Shown one piece after another: positions 17,091 to 26,084 of a DNA stretch of 64,000 nucleotides. The translations under genes were made by a program, and so were the position numbers. The stretch's first letter is position 1; the number at the start of each line of letters is the position of its first letter. Origin of the DNA: Parafannyhessea umbonata (GTDB lineage: Bacteria > Actinomycetota > Coriobacteriia > Coriobacteriales > Atopobiaceae); NCBI RefSeq assembly GCF_012844235.1, contig NZ_JABAGR010000006.1:62001-126000 (forward strand), given 5' to 3'. Under the pieces are notes generated by a model, which saw only the letters and a program-made list of their open reading frames with translations, was not told where the DNA came from and ran no database searches.

Positions 17091-17141
17091 GGACGACGTC
17101 CCTCGGGAGCGAACGTCCCCCCATGCGGGAACGAGCGTCCC
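17091..17141. repeat. GGGA-CG...CG-TCCC short hairpin repeats
   Basis: Two 15-base elements, GGGAGCGAACGTCCC (17105-17119) and GGGAACGAGCGTCCC (17127-17141), lie 22 bases apart, preceded by a partial copy (GGACGACGTCCC, 17091-17102). Each can fold on itself. They lie in the 366-base gap between DUF554 and the VOC gene. Confidence 0.5.
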
Positions 17142-17220
17142 TATGCGCCGTCCCAATGACACGAACCCAATAGCAATTGTCAAGAAGGCATGTTCTTTTC
17201 TTCCATACCCCATGTTGCGG

Positions 17221-17254
17221 GGGGTGCGACGAGCCTGCTGGCTCGTCGCACCCC
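17221..17254. other. 14-bp perfect hairpin in leader of VOC gene
   Basis: GGGGTGCGACGAGC / GCTCGTCGCACCCC around a CTGCTG loop. It lacks a T-run on either side, so a simple intrinsic terminator is doubtful. It lies about 155 bases before the VOC gene. A -10-like TGCATACAAT follows at 17311-17320, so it may end upstream transcription or act in a leader. Confidence 0.4.
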
Positions 17255-17408
17255 TTGGCATATATCTTGTAGGTAACAAGAGACGGAGCCCAGGGTAAGG
17301 CCGCACTGTTTGCATACAATGGGCGAAGAGCCCTTCCATGCTCTGCAGACGAGAGTCTGACTGGTTGTAAGGGTTGGGAATGCGAGCGACTGAAAAGGGG
17401 AGCTGAAG

Positions 17409-17795
17409 ATGGCAGACCAGAGCAAGAGCGAGGACCCGCGCGAGCTGTTTGGCATGTATCTTGCACACGTGGGCATCAACGCAGAGACCGACGAGGACGT
17501 CGAAAAGATCGTGGGCGACTTCGAACGCCTGATGGGGCTCGCGCGCATGGAGATCGCGCCGGCATCCCTTTTTGCGAGCGACTACATCGAGGTCATGAGG
17601 CCTGGACGCGGCCGTGGGGCGAAGGGCCACATCGGATTCCACGTGGATGACATCGCCGCGGCGGAGAAGTGGTTTGAGGCACGCGGCTTCAAGATCAACG
17701 AGTCCTCGCGCGTGCTGAAGGACGGCAAGACGTTCCTGGTGTACTTCCAGGAGGAGATCGCGGGGTTCGCCATCCACCTGACCGTCCAGAAGTAG
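17409..17795 (+). CDS. VOC/glyoxalase-fold protein like the C-terminal domain of some KDPG aldolases
   Basis: A 128-residue single VOC domain. The central SLFASDYIEVMRP, GAKGHIGFHVDD and the end EEIAGFAIHLTVQK resemble the C-terminal VOC extension fused to 2-keto-3-deoxyphosphogluconate aldolases in some Gram-positive bacteria, but here it is free-standing. The metal-binding histidine/glutamate residues of glyoxalase I are not obviously complete. Ribosome site AAAGGGGAG. Flanked by a long hairpin upstream and a terminator downstream, so transcribed alone. Reaction unknown. Confidence 0.68.
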   Translation: MADQSKSEDPRELFGMYLAHVGINAETDEDVEKIVGDFERLMGLARMEIAPASLFASDYIEVMRPGRGRGAKGHIGFHVDDIAAAEKWFEARGFKINESSRVLKDGKTFLVYFQEEIAGFAIHLTVQK

Positions 17796-17905
17796 CACGA
17801 GACGTATGGGGACGGCGACCAAGACAGCTTGCGTTGGCATGGCCGTCCGCATAGGATGTCGAAATGGCAATGGCGCGCGTGCGCGGGCTGCGAGACGCAA
17901 CGAGA

Positions 17906-17940
17906 GGGGCGCCGCATCCAGTGGATGCGGCGCCCCTTCT
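17906..17940 (+). terminator. Rho-independent terminator after VOC gene
   Basis: GGGGCGCCGCATCC / GGATGCGGCGCCCC stem (perfect inverted repeat 17906-17936) followed by TTCTT. Confidence 0.8.
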
Positions 17941-17969
17941 TGCACGGAGTGCGTTGGAGTGGGAGGGTG

Positions 17970-17984
17970 CGTTCTTCTCGGCTG
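17970..17984 (+). repeat. TTCTCGCCC intergenic motif, degenerate copy 8
   Basis: CGTTCTTCTCGGCTG in the convergent gap between the VOC gene and the binding-protein gene. Two mismatches to consensus. Confidence 0.4.
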
Positions 17985-18104
17985 CGTTATGGTGCGTTGG
18001 TGTCACGGATTCAATAGCCTAACACATGGAACGAATCGCGGTCGAGCGAGTGACAGTGTTGCATCCGCGCAGGTAGATGGCTTGACAGGATGGTCGGGCT
18101 GGCT

Positions 18105-18953
18105 CTAGATCGTAGTGCCGAACCACTTCTTCTGGAGCGAGTCCATGGTGCCGTCGCTCTTGAGCTCCTTCAGAGCCTTGTTGATGGCCTTGGTGAGGCC
18201 GGGGTTCTTCTTGCTGACGACGATGCCGTACTGCTCGCCGGTCGGGATCTCGCCGCCCTCGGGAATCTGGAGGTCGCTGTAGGCCTGCTTGATCTCGTAG
18301 CTGGTGACGGGGAGGTCGGCGACGCACGCGTTGTAAAGGCCCGTCTGGACGCCGGTCATGGCCTGGATGATATCGTCCAGGGGTACGACGGTGGCCTTAG
18401 GCAGGTTCTCTTGCGCCCAGGACTCGCCGGTGGTGCCGGACTGGACCGCGATCTGCATGCCCTTGGCGTTGAGCTGGTCCTGCGTGGTGGCCGCGGAGCC
18501 CTTCTTCACGACGATGGACTGGTTGGAATCCAGGTACGGGGTGGAGAAGTCGATCTCCTTCTTGCGGTCGTCCGTGATGGTGATGGCGCCGATGGAGACG
18601 TCGGCCTTGCCGCCCTGCTTGATGGTGGGGACGATGGTGTCGAACTGGACGGAGGGAAGAATCCGCGGCTTGAGCTTGAGCTTCTTGCAAACCGCCTTGT
18701 AGACGTCCACGTCGAAGCCCTCGAAGTCGCCGGTCTTCTCGTTCATGGAGACGAAGGGCGGGAAGTAGAAGTTGGAGATCATGGTGAGCTTGCCGGACTT
18801 GACGAGGGTGTAGCCGGAGCCGGACTTCGCGGACGAGGCCGAGCCGGCCGAGCCGGAGCCGCAGGCTGCAAGCGAGCCGGAGAGGGCGATGCCCGCGGCG
18901 CCGAGGCCGCAGAGCTGGACGAAGTCGCGACGAGACATGGTGTTGAACTTCAT
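18105..18953 (-). CDS. Amino-acid-type ABC transporter substrate-binding lipoprotein
   Basis: A 282-residue family 3 (polar amino acid) binding protein. The N-terminus combines a twin-arginine motif (SRRDFVQLCG) with a lipobox (SLAAC, followed by a Gly/Ser linker), so it is probably exported folded through Tat and lipidated. The binding domain has PPFVSMN, FDVDVYKAV, DVSIGAITIT and STPYLDSNQ. Start at 18953 rather than the ATG six bases upstream, because AAAGGA is then seven bases away. No permease or ATPase follows. The upstream gene is a paralog. Confidence 0.88.
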   Translation of the reverse strand: MKFNTMSRRDFVQLCGLGAAGIALSGSLAACGSGSAGSASSAKSGSGYTLVKSGKLTMISNFYFPPFVSMNEKTGDFEGFDVDVYKAVCKKLKLKPRILPSVQFDTIVPTIKQGGKADVSIGAITITDDRKKEIDFSTPYLDSNQSIVVKKGSAATTQDQLNAKGMQIAVQSGTTGESWAQENLPKATVVPLDDIIQAMTGVQTGLYNACVADLPVTSYEIKQAYSDLQIPEGGEIPTGEQYGIVVSKKNPGLTKAINKALKELKSDGTMDSLQKKWFGTTI

Positions 18954-19039
18954 GCTCATTTCCTTTCTGCAGGTAAGACGGTCCTTGGCGCGGCGTGCGC
19001 GCCTGGGAGCGGCTAAGAGCTCGATGCGTTGGGGGGTGG

Positions 19040-19939
19040 CTACAGCGTGGTGCCGAACCACTTCTTCTGGAGCGTGGACATGGTGCCGTCGTCCTTGAGC
19101 GCCTTGATGGCGGCGTCGAGGTCCTTGCGCAGCTTGACGTTCTGCTTGCTGACAACGATGCCATACTGCTCGCCCGTGGCGATCTGGAGATCGACCTGGA
19201 GGTCGGTGTAGGACTTGGTGCACAGGTACGACGCGACGGGAAGGTCGAGCACCGCGGCGTTGTACAGGCCGGACTGGACGCCGGTCATGGCCTGGATGGC
19301 ATCGTCCAGGGGTACGCAGGTGGCCTTGGGGAGGTTCTCCTTCACCCACGACTCGCCGGTGGTGCCGGACTGGACCGCGACCTGCTTGTCCTTGGAGTTG
19401 AGCGCGTCCTCGCTCACCTTGCCGTCCGCCTTGCGGTTGACGATGCCCTGGTTGGAGTTGAGGTACGGCTTGGTGAAGTCGATCTCCTTCTTGCGCTCGT
19501 CCGTGATGGTGAACGCGGAGACGCCGACGTCGGCCTTTCCGCCCTGCTTGATGAGGGGGATGATGGTGTCGAACTTGGTGGCGGGCAGCCACTCCATGGT
19601 GAGGCCGAGCTTCTTGGCGATGGCGTCCATCATGTCGATCTCGAAGCCCTCCGGCTTGGTGCCACCGTCGGGGATGGACTCGAGCGGGGGATAGGACATG
19701 TCCGACACGCCGATGAGGGTGCCCTTCTTGACGAGGATGTACTCCTTCGTGCCCTTTGAGGACGCGCTCGATGCGGATCCGGAGGAATCAGATCCGGACT
19801 TGGAACCTCCGCCACAGCCCGCGAGCAGGCCGACGGCGCCCATGCCGGCGATCCCGAGTCCACAGAGGTTGACGAACTGGCGCCTGGACATGCCGTGGCT
19901 TGTGGCGGTTTCTGTGACGTTCTGGACCTTGTTCTGCAT
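19040..19939 (-). CDS. Amino-acid-type ABC transporter substrate-binding lipoprotein (paralog)
   Basis: A 299-residue family 3 binding protein closely related to the next gene: SGTTGESW, AIQAMTGVQ and the KKWFGTT ending are shared. Twin-arginine motif SRRQFVNLCG, then lipobox LLAGC and a long Ser/Gly linker. The ATG is preceded by GGAG at six bases. The two binding proteins form a two-gene unit (86-base gap) with no membrane or ATPase components in sight, so they must feed a transporter encoded elsewhere or act as sensors. Confidence 0.88.
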   Translation of the reverse strand: MQNKVQNVTETATSHGMSRRQFVNLCGLGIAGMGAVGLLAGCGGGSKSGSDSSGSASSASSKGTKEYILVKKGTLIGVSDMSYPPLESIPDGGTKPEGFEIDMMDAIAKKLGLTMEWLPATKFDTIIPLIKQGGKADVGVSAFTITDERKKEIDFTKPYLNSNQGIVNRKADGKVSEDALNSKDKQVAVQSGTTGESWVKENLPKATCVPLDDAIQAMTGVQSGLYNAAVLDLPVASYLCTKSYTDLQVDLQIATGEQYGIVVSKQNVKLRKDLDAAIKALKDDGTMSTLQKKWFGTTL

Positions 19940-20330
19940 GATTGCTCCGTCCCTATTTGCTTACGCGGCGATCGTCTTTGTTGCCACGCTGGTAGCGCCC
20001 GGGGGTTGCTCCGTGCGTTGCACGAGAGTATCGACTCTTACGAATCAAAAGGCTTCTGAAACGGCGCATTAGTAACAGGACGGTTATATACGATGCCTTA
20101 AATTTCACAAAACAAGGTAACTATTGCACGTGGATTTCAAATAAATGCATGCATAGAAAACGAATCCGTTATTCGCCGTTTACGCAGGGGCGACGGATGG
20201 GCGCAGCGTCGCGGCGCGCGAACTGTGCCAGTTGCGTGATTGACGCGGGGCGTGAGGTGGTTCTTCTCAGATTGTGCAATAATACACAAGCTGTGAAATA
20301 TTGCGCACGTTGAGCAAGAATGTGAGGCAC
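19940..20330. promoter_or_regulatory. 390-base AT-rich divergent control region
   Basis: Between the binding-protein operon (minus) and the TetR gene (plus). Unusually AT-rich at 20035-20170. No gene seen. Contains the TetR-operator candidate at 20273-20307 and a degenerate TTCTTCTCA motif at 20261-20269. Confidence 0.5.
20273..20307. promoter_or_regulatory. Inverted repeat, candidate TetR operator
   Basis: TGTGCAATA (20273-20281) and TATTGCGCA (20299-20307) are inverted repeats with one mismatch over 9 bases and a 17-base spacer. The left part overlaps a second inverted repeat TTGTG...CACAA and a TAATAC -10-like box. The position, 24 bases before the TetR gene, fits autoregulation. Inferred. 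Confidence 0.5.
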
Positions 20331-21056
20331 ATGGGCAAGACGATCATGCACGGTGCCGCGACGGGCAGGAGGACGCCCTCCGCCACGGTGGACCGCAGGT
20401 CGGCGCGGACGCGACGGGCGCTGCGCGACGCGCTTGCGGCGGAGATCCAGGCGACGGGCGACCTGTCGCAGGTGACCGTGACCGCCGTGACCGAGCGGGC
20501 GGACGTGACGAGGAGGACGTTCTACTCTCACTTTCGCGACATCCAGGACCTGGTGAACCAGACCGAGGAGGAGACGATCGCCGACCTGCGCGAGCTGGTG
20601 GCAGACATATCGCGCGTGGACCTGGAGCGCCTGGAGCACGCCATCGCGGACATGGAGCCGTGCCCCGGCTCCGTCGAGCTGCTGCAGTACTTCAAGGACC
20701 GCGGCCTGTACCTGGGGGCACTCTTGGGCAAGGGCGGCGACCCCGCGTTTGCGCAGCGCATCAAGGACATGGTGCGCAGCGTCGTGACGGACCGCGCGCT
20801 GGACGGTCTGGACGCCCGCGCCATGGGGTCGTTCTTCGACTACTACCTGACCTTCGCGGTCAGCGCAGAGGTGGGCGTCCTTGTGGATTGGCTCACCGGC
20901 GGCATGCGCGAGAGCGTGGGTGTGATGGCGCGCCTGATGACGGCGCTTATGTTCGTGCGTCCCGGCGACCTGTACGGCCGCCCCATCGACTTTGACGTTC
21001 CGAAGTTCGCGATAGGCCTTGGCCTGTTGAACCTTAAGGAGAGTAACGATGACTAA
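20331..21056 (+). CDS. TetR family transcriptional regulator
   Basis: A 241-residue repressor-type regulator. The TetR DNA-binding helices are clear (VTVTAVTERADVTRRTFYSHF). The C-terminal ligand domain is unlike characterised members. I favour ATG 20331. An earlier TTG at 20301 would lie inside the inverted repeat. The stop overlaps the ATG of the giant activase fusion by 8 bases (ATGACTAA), so the regulator and its likely target are translationally coupled. The ligand may be a metabolite or fatty-acyl compound handled by that protein. That is inference. Confidence 0.85.
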   Translation: MGKTIMHGAATGRRTPSATVDRRSARTRRALRDALAAEIQATGDLSQVTVTAVTERADVTRRTFYSHFRDIQDLVNQTEEETIADLRELVADISRVDLERLEHAIADMEPCPGSVELLQYFKDRGLYLGALLGKGGDPAFAQRIKDMVRSVVTDRALDGLDARAMGSFFDYYLTFAVSAEVGVLVDWLTGGMRESVGVMARLMTALMFVRPGDLYGRPIDFDVPKFAIGLGLLNLKESNDD

Positions 21057-24000
21057 CACCGCAGATTCGAACGTCCGCCAGGCGGAGTCCAGGCAGGCCG
21101 TTGAGCTGAAGCAGGTAGACGCCGAGCTGAGCCCGAAGAACCCCATCGACCTTTCGCATGCGCACCTGCGCCTGGGCATCGACGTGGGCTCGACCACGGT
21201 GAAGCTCGCTGTGATCGACGACAACGACAACCTGATCTACGCGAACTACGAGCGCCACCACACCGACGTGAAGGCGACTGCGAAGCAGGTGTTCCAGAAG
21301 GCGGAGCGCGCTCTGGGCAACGTGCCCATGCGCGTCTCCATCACCGGATCCGGCGGCATGCTGCTGGCGCAGTGGCTGGGCGTGGAGTTTGTGCAGGAGG
21401 TCATCGCCTCGAAGCACGCCGTGGAGGCGCTGATTCCGCAGACGGACTGCGCCATCGAGCTTGGCGGCGAGGATGCGAAGATCATCTACTTCGACAACGG
21501 CATCGAGCAGCGTATGAACGGCACGTGCGCCGGCGGCACCGGCGCGTTCATCGACCAGATGGCATCCCTCATGGAGACGGACGCCACGGGCCTGAACGAG
21601 CTGGCGAAGGGCGCGACGCACATCTACCCCATCGCGAGCCGCTGCGGCGTGTTCGCGAAGTCCGACGTGCAGCCGCTCCTGAACGAGGGCGCCGCGCGCG
21701 AGGACGTCGCGGCCTCCATCTTCCAGGCCGTCGCGAACCAGACCGTATCCGGCCTGGCGTGCGGACACCCCATACGTGGGTATGTGGCGTTTCTCGGCGG
21801 ACCCCTGCAGTACCTTTCCGAGCTGCGCAAGCGCTTCTATAAGACGCTGAAGCTGGACGAGGAGCACCGCATCGTGCCGAAGAACGCCCACCTCTTTGTG
21901 GCGACGGGCGCGGCGCTGGCCGGCGAGAGCGACAAGTACGTGACGTTCGAGAAGGTCATCAGCGACCTTGAGAACCTGGGCGACACGCAGGGCACCGAGG
22001 TCGCGCGTCTGGACCCGCTGTTTGCGACCGAGGACGACTACCGCGAGTTCAAGGAGCGCCACGACAGGCAGGTGGTGCAGAAGGGCAGCCTGAAGGACTA
22101 CCACGGCCGCGTGTTCATTGGCCTGGACGCCGGCTCCACCACGATGAAGGCCGCCGTGGTGGGCGAGGACGGCGAGCTGCTGTACACGTGGTACGACAAC
22201 AACAACGGCGACGTGCTGGGCACCGCCCGCAAGATCATGGACGACATCTACGACCACCTGAACGACGACTGCGTGGTTGGCCACGTGACGACGACGGGCT
22301 ACGGCGAGGGCATCCTGATCGAGGCGCTGGGCGCAGACTCCGGCGAGATCGAGACCGTGGCGCACCTGCGCGGCGCGAAGGCGTTTGTGCCCGACGTGAA
22401 CTTCATCCTGGACATTGGCGGCCAGGACATGAAGTGCCTGCAGGTTCGTGGAGGCATCATCGAGCACATCAGCCTGAACGAGGCATGCTCCTCTGGCTGC
22501 GGCAGCTTCATCGCGAACTTCGCGGACTCCATGGGCATGACCGTGCAGGAGTTTGCCGCCGCGGCCGTGAGGGGCGAGCACCCCGTGGACCTGGGCAGCC
22601 GCTGCACCGTGTTCATGAACTCGCGCGTGAAGCAGGCGCAGAAGGAGGGTGCGACCATTGGCGACGTCGCGGCCGGGCTTTCCTACTCCGTCATCAAGAA
22701 CGCGCTCTTCAAGGTCATCAAGCTGCGCGACTACGACGAGATCGGCAAGTACGTGGTGGTGCAGGGCGGCACGTTCATGAGCGACGCGACGCTGCGCGCG
22801 TTCGAGCTGCTCACGGGTCGCGAGGTGATCAGGCCGGACATCGCCGGTACGATGGGCGCGTACGGAGCGGCACTTCTCGCACGCGACCGCGCCGGCGCGG
22901 CGGGGACCTCCGGGCTGCTTTCGCGCGAGGAGATCGACAACCTGAAGGTGAAGCACACGAACGCGCACTGCGGGCGCTGCTCGAACAACTGCCTGCTGAC
23001 CATCAACAGCTTTGGCAACGGCCGCCGCTTCATCACGGGCAACCGCTGCGAGAAGGGCTCCGGCAAGCCCAGGAGCGAGCAGTCCAAGGCGCCGAACCTC
23101 TTTGAGTCCAAGAACCGCCTGCTGTTTGACCGCGAGAGCCTGCCGGCCGACGAGGCGCCGCGCGGCACCGTTGGCATCCCGCGCGCGCTGAACATGTACG
23201 AGAACTACCCGTTCTGGCACACGTTCTTCACGAAGCTGGGCTTCAGCGTGGTGCTGAGTGACAAGACGACGCGCAAGACGTACGAGGCCGGCACGGAGTC
23301 CATGCCGTCCGAGTCCGTGTGCTACCCCGCGAAGCTTTCTCACGGGCACATCATGAACCTTCTGGAGAAGAGGCCGGACTTCATCTGGATGCCGTGCATC
23401 CGCTGGGAGCGCCAGGAGGACGACACCGCGACGAACCACTACAACTGCCCGATCGTGATGAGCTACCCGCAGGCGCTGGGACTGAACGTGGACGAGCTTT
23501 CCGCGCCCGACGTGGAGTACCTGGACCCGTTCATCCCGTACGACGACAAGAGCGAGCTGAAGCGCAGGCTGTACGAGATTCTGCAGGTGGAGCGCAAGGA
23601 GGACGCCGCGGCGGGCAAGGGCCGCTTCACGGGCCCGGACCTGACGCGCGCCGAGGTGGACGCCGCCGTGAACGCCGCCTGGGAGGAGGACCTCGCGTTC
23701 AAGGACGCGATGCACCGCAAGGGCGACGAGACCCTGAAGTGGATAGAGGACAACGACGCCCACGGCATCGTGCTGGCCGGCCGCCCGTACCACAACGACG
23801 GCGAGATCAACCACGCCATCCCCGAGATGCTGCACGGCTTTGGCTTCGCGGTGCTGACGGAGGACTCCGTGGCGCACAAGATGTCGCCGGAGCGCCCCAT
23901 ACGCGTGGTTGACCAGTGGATGTACCACAGCCGCCTGTACCGTGCCGCGCGCTTCGTGGCCACCCGCAACGACCTTGACATGATCCAGCTGCAGAGCTTT

Positions 24001-25842
24001 GGCTGCGGCCTGGACGCGCTCACGACCGACGAGGTGCAGGAGATCCTGGAGGCGTCCGGCAAGATCTACACCGTGCTGAAGATCGACGAGGTGTCCAACC
24101 TGGGCGCCGCGCGCATCCGCGTGCGCTCGCTCATGGCGGCGCTGAAGGAGGAGCGCGCCGAGCTGGAGCGCAAGACCGCGGCGGGCACGGCCATCGAGGA
24201 GGCGCCGGTGGGCGTCCACATGGCGGACGGCTCGCTTGAGCAGGCGCGCCAGACGGACCTGAGCCGCCGCACGCCCGTGTACCGCAAGGCCCAGAGCGCC
24301 GCGTTCAAGAAGGTGCGCTACACCAAGGACATGCAGGCCGAGGGCTACACCATCCTCGCCCCGCAGATGAGCCCCATCCACTTCGAGATCGTGGAGCAGC
24401 TGCTGCGCTCCGCCGGCTACAACCTGGTGCTGCTGCCGTCCGTCGACCACAAGGCCGTGGATACGGGCCTGAAGTACGTTAACAACGACATCTGCTACCC
24501 GTCCATCCTGGTTACGGGCCAGATCATGGAGGCCGTGCTGTCTGGCAAGTACGACCTGAGCCGCACGGCGGTGCTCATAAGCCAGACCGGCGGCGGCTGC
24601 CGCGCCACCAACTACATCGCGCTCATCCGCAAGGCGCTGAAGGACTCCGGCCACGCGGACATCCCCGTCATCTCGCTCTCGGTTGCGGGCGGCCTGGACG
24701 AGGACAACCCGGGATGGAACATCCTGAAGCCGGGCCTGCTGAAGCGCGCGGTGTACGCCCTTCTCTACGGCGACCTGCTGATGAAGTGCCTGTACCGCAC
24801 CCGGCCGTACGAGGCCGAGAAGGGCGCGGCGGACCGCGAGTACGAGTTCTTCATGAGCCGCGTGAAGGCCGAGATCGGCGGCATGGGGCGTCGCGAGTTC
24901 TACCGCCTGTGCGAGGACACCATCCGCTCGTTCGACCGGCTGCCGCTGGTGAACGACCGCAGCAAGCCGCGCGTGGGCGTGGTGGGCGAGATCCTGGTGA
25001 AGTTCCACCCGACGGCGAACAACCAGGTGGTGAAGGTGATCGAGAACGAGGGCTGCGAGGCGGACGTGCCCGGCCTCGTGGACTTCTTCCTGTTTGGCGT
25101 CTCGAACCAGGTGAACATGAACCGCGAGCTTGGTACGAAGGCCGTGAGCCGCGTCACGCACAAGGGGGCTATCGACTTTCTGGAGGGCATGCGCAAGCCC
25201 ATCAACAAGATGCTGGAGGCGTCCGAGCGCTTCGAGCCGTACGGCGGCATCTTCGACCTTGCGGCGAAGGCGTCCGAGGTCCTCTCGCTCTGCAACACGA
25301 TGGGCGAGGGCTGGCTGCTGACTGCCGAGATGTGCGACCTCATCGAGAACGGCACGCCGAACATCATCGTGTGCTCGCCGTTTGCGTGCCTGCCGAACCA
25401 CGTGGTGGGCAAGTCCGTAATCAAGCGCCTGCGCCAGATGCACCACGAGAGCAACATCGTGGCGGTTGACTACGACCCCGGCGCGTCCGAGGTGAACCAG
25501 CTGAACCGCATCAAGCTGATGATCAGCGTGGCGAAGGAGAACTTCAAGCAGGCCCAGGCTGCCGGTGACCCCGACGCGAGGTTCACGCTGAGAAACGACG
25601 ACGACCCCACGAACCGCGTCATCCCGAACTTCGAGGAGTACGGCCACCTGCGCCGCAAGGGCGAGCTGGAGGACCACATCGTGAACGAGGGCGCGCCCGT
25701 GAGCGGTGGCTACGCGGCCTACGGCACCATGGTGGACGAGGACGGCGGCGTGACCGTGGGCAGGGGAGAAGGACGCATCCACCTGACCCGCGAGCAGCTG
25801 GACGCCATCGAGGACGCGAAGCGCCGCGCCGGCGTGAGGTAG
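21049..25842 (+). CDS. Giant double activase / HgdB-like fusion (2-hydroxyacyl-CoA dehydratase activase-related)
   Basis: A 1597-residue protein. Domain 1 (about 40-300) and domain 2 (about 353-630) are each BadF/BcrA-type ATPases with DVGSTT / DAGSTT phosphate loops. Each keeps both cluster cysteines of HgdC-type activases (GTCAGGTG with SRCGVF; EACSSGCGSF with SRCTVF). A cysteine-rich link (about 642-667, HCGRCSNNC and GNRCEKG) leads to a DUF2229 domain (from about 707) and a C-terminal region related to dehydratase subunits (GRPYHNDGEINH, ISQTGGGCRATNY). The activases of this superfamily drive ATP-dependent low-potential electron transfer to a [4Fe-4S] partner. The substrate of this fused form is not known to me. 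Coupled to the TetR gene. Confidence 0.88.
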   Translation: MTNTADSNVRQAESRQAVELKQVDAELSPKNPIDLSHAHLRLGIDVGSTTVKLAVIDDNDNLIYANYERHHTDVKATAKQVFQKAERALGNVPMRVSITGSGGMLLAQWLGVEFVQEVIASKHAVEALIPQTDCAIELGGEDAKIIYFDNGIEQRMNGTCAGGTGAFIDQMASLMETDATGLNELAKGATHIYPIASRCGVFAKSDVQPLLNEGAAREDVAASIFQAVANQTVSGLACGHPIRGYVAFLGGPLQYLSELRKRFYKTLKLDEEHRIVPKNAHLFVATGAALAGESDKYVTFEKVISDLENLGDTQGTEVARLDPLFATEDDYREFKERHDRQVVQKGSLKDYHGRVFIGLDAGSTTMKAAVVGEDGELLYTWYDNNNGDVLGTARKIMDDIYDHLNDDCVVGHVTTTGYGEGILIEALGADSGEIETVAHLRGAKAFVPDVNFILDIGGQDMKCLQVRGGIIEHISLNEACSSGCGSFIANFADSMGMTVQEFAAAAVRGEHPVDLGSRCTVFMNSRVKQAQKEGATIGDVAAGLSYSVIKNALFKVIKLRDYDEIGKYVVVQGGTFMSDATLRAFELLTGREVIRPDIAGTMGAYGAALLARDRAGAAGTSGLLSREEIDNLKVKHTNAHCGRCSNNCLLTINSFGNGRRFITGNRCEKGSGKPRSEQSKAPNLFESKNRLLFDRESLPADEAPRGTVGIPRALNMYENYPFWHTFFTKLGFSVVLSDKTTRKTYEAGTESMPSESVCYPAKLSHGHIMNLLEKRPDFIWMPCIRWERQEDDTATNHYNCPIVMSYPQALGLNVDELSAPDVEYLDPFIPYDDKSELKRRLYEILQVERKEDAAAGKGRFTGPDLTRAEVDAAVNAAWEEDLAFKDAMHRKGDETLKWIEDNDAHGIVLAGRPYHNDGEINHAIPEMLHGFGFAVLTEDSVAHKMSPERPIRVVDQWMYHSRLYRAARFVATRNDLDMIQLQSFGCGLDALTTDEVQEILEASGKIYTVLKIDEVSNLGAARIRVRSLMAALKEERAELERKTAAGTAIEEAPVGVHMADGSLEQARQTDLSRRTPVYRKAQSAAFKKVRYTKDMQAEGYTILAPQMSPIHFEIVEQLLRSAGYNLVLLPSVDHKAVDTGLKYVNNDICYPSILVTGQIMEAVLSGKYDLSRTAVLISQTGGGCRATNYIALIRKALKDSGHADIPVISLSVAGGLDEDNPGWNILKPGLLKRAVYALLYGDLLMKCLYRTRPYEAEKGAADREYEFFMSRVKAEIGGMGRREFYRLCEDTIRSFDRLPLVNDRSKPRVGVVGEILVKFHPTANNQVVKVIENEGCEADVPGLVDFFLFGVSNQVNMNRELGTKAVSRVTHKGAIDFLEGMRKPINKMLEASERFEPYGGIFDLAAKASEVLSLCNTMGEGWLLTAEMCDLIENGTPNIIVCSPFACLPNHVVGKSVIKRLRQMHHESNIVAVDYDPGASEVNQLNRIKLMISVAKENFKQAQAAGDPDARFTLRNDDDPTNRVIPNFEEYGHLRRKGELEDHIVNEGAPVSGGYAAYGTMVDEDGGVTVGRGEGRIHLTREQLDAIEDAKRRAGVR

Positions 25843-25991
25843 CGACGCCGGGTAGCGCCGGGTGGCGCCGCGAGCTCCTCGCGAGTTCCTCAGACGGCGT
25901 CGCCCGCGCCTCAAGCGACGCCACCTGAGATTTTCCATTCTTTGCCATTTGGCTATATCTACCTGCGGGTACGCAAGAACGTGCGTAAAGT

Positions 25992-26027
25992 GAGCCCTCC
26001 TCAAGCGACGTCGCTTGAGGAGGGCTC
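25992..26027. terminator. 36-base perfect palindrome, probable bidirectional terminator
   Basis: GAGCCCTCCTCAAGCGAC and its exact reverse complement, with no loop bases, lie between convergent genes (stops at 25842 and 26085). No long T-run follows on either strand, so termination would be atypical. The core TCAAGCGACG recurs at 25912-25921. Confidence 0.5.
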
Positions 26028-26084
26028 TGTGGTGCGGGGGGGATGATGCACGCCGCGCGGGGCGCACACGCGGGGACCGGGCGC

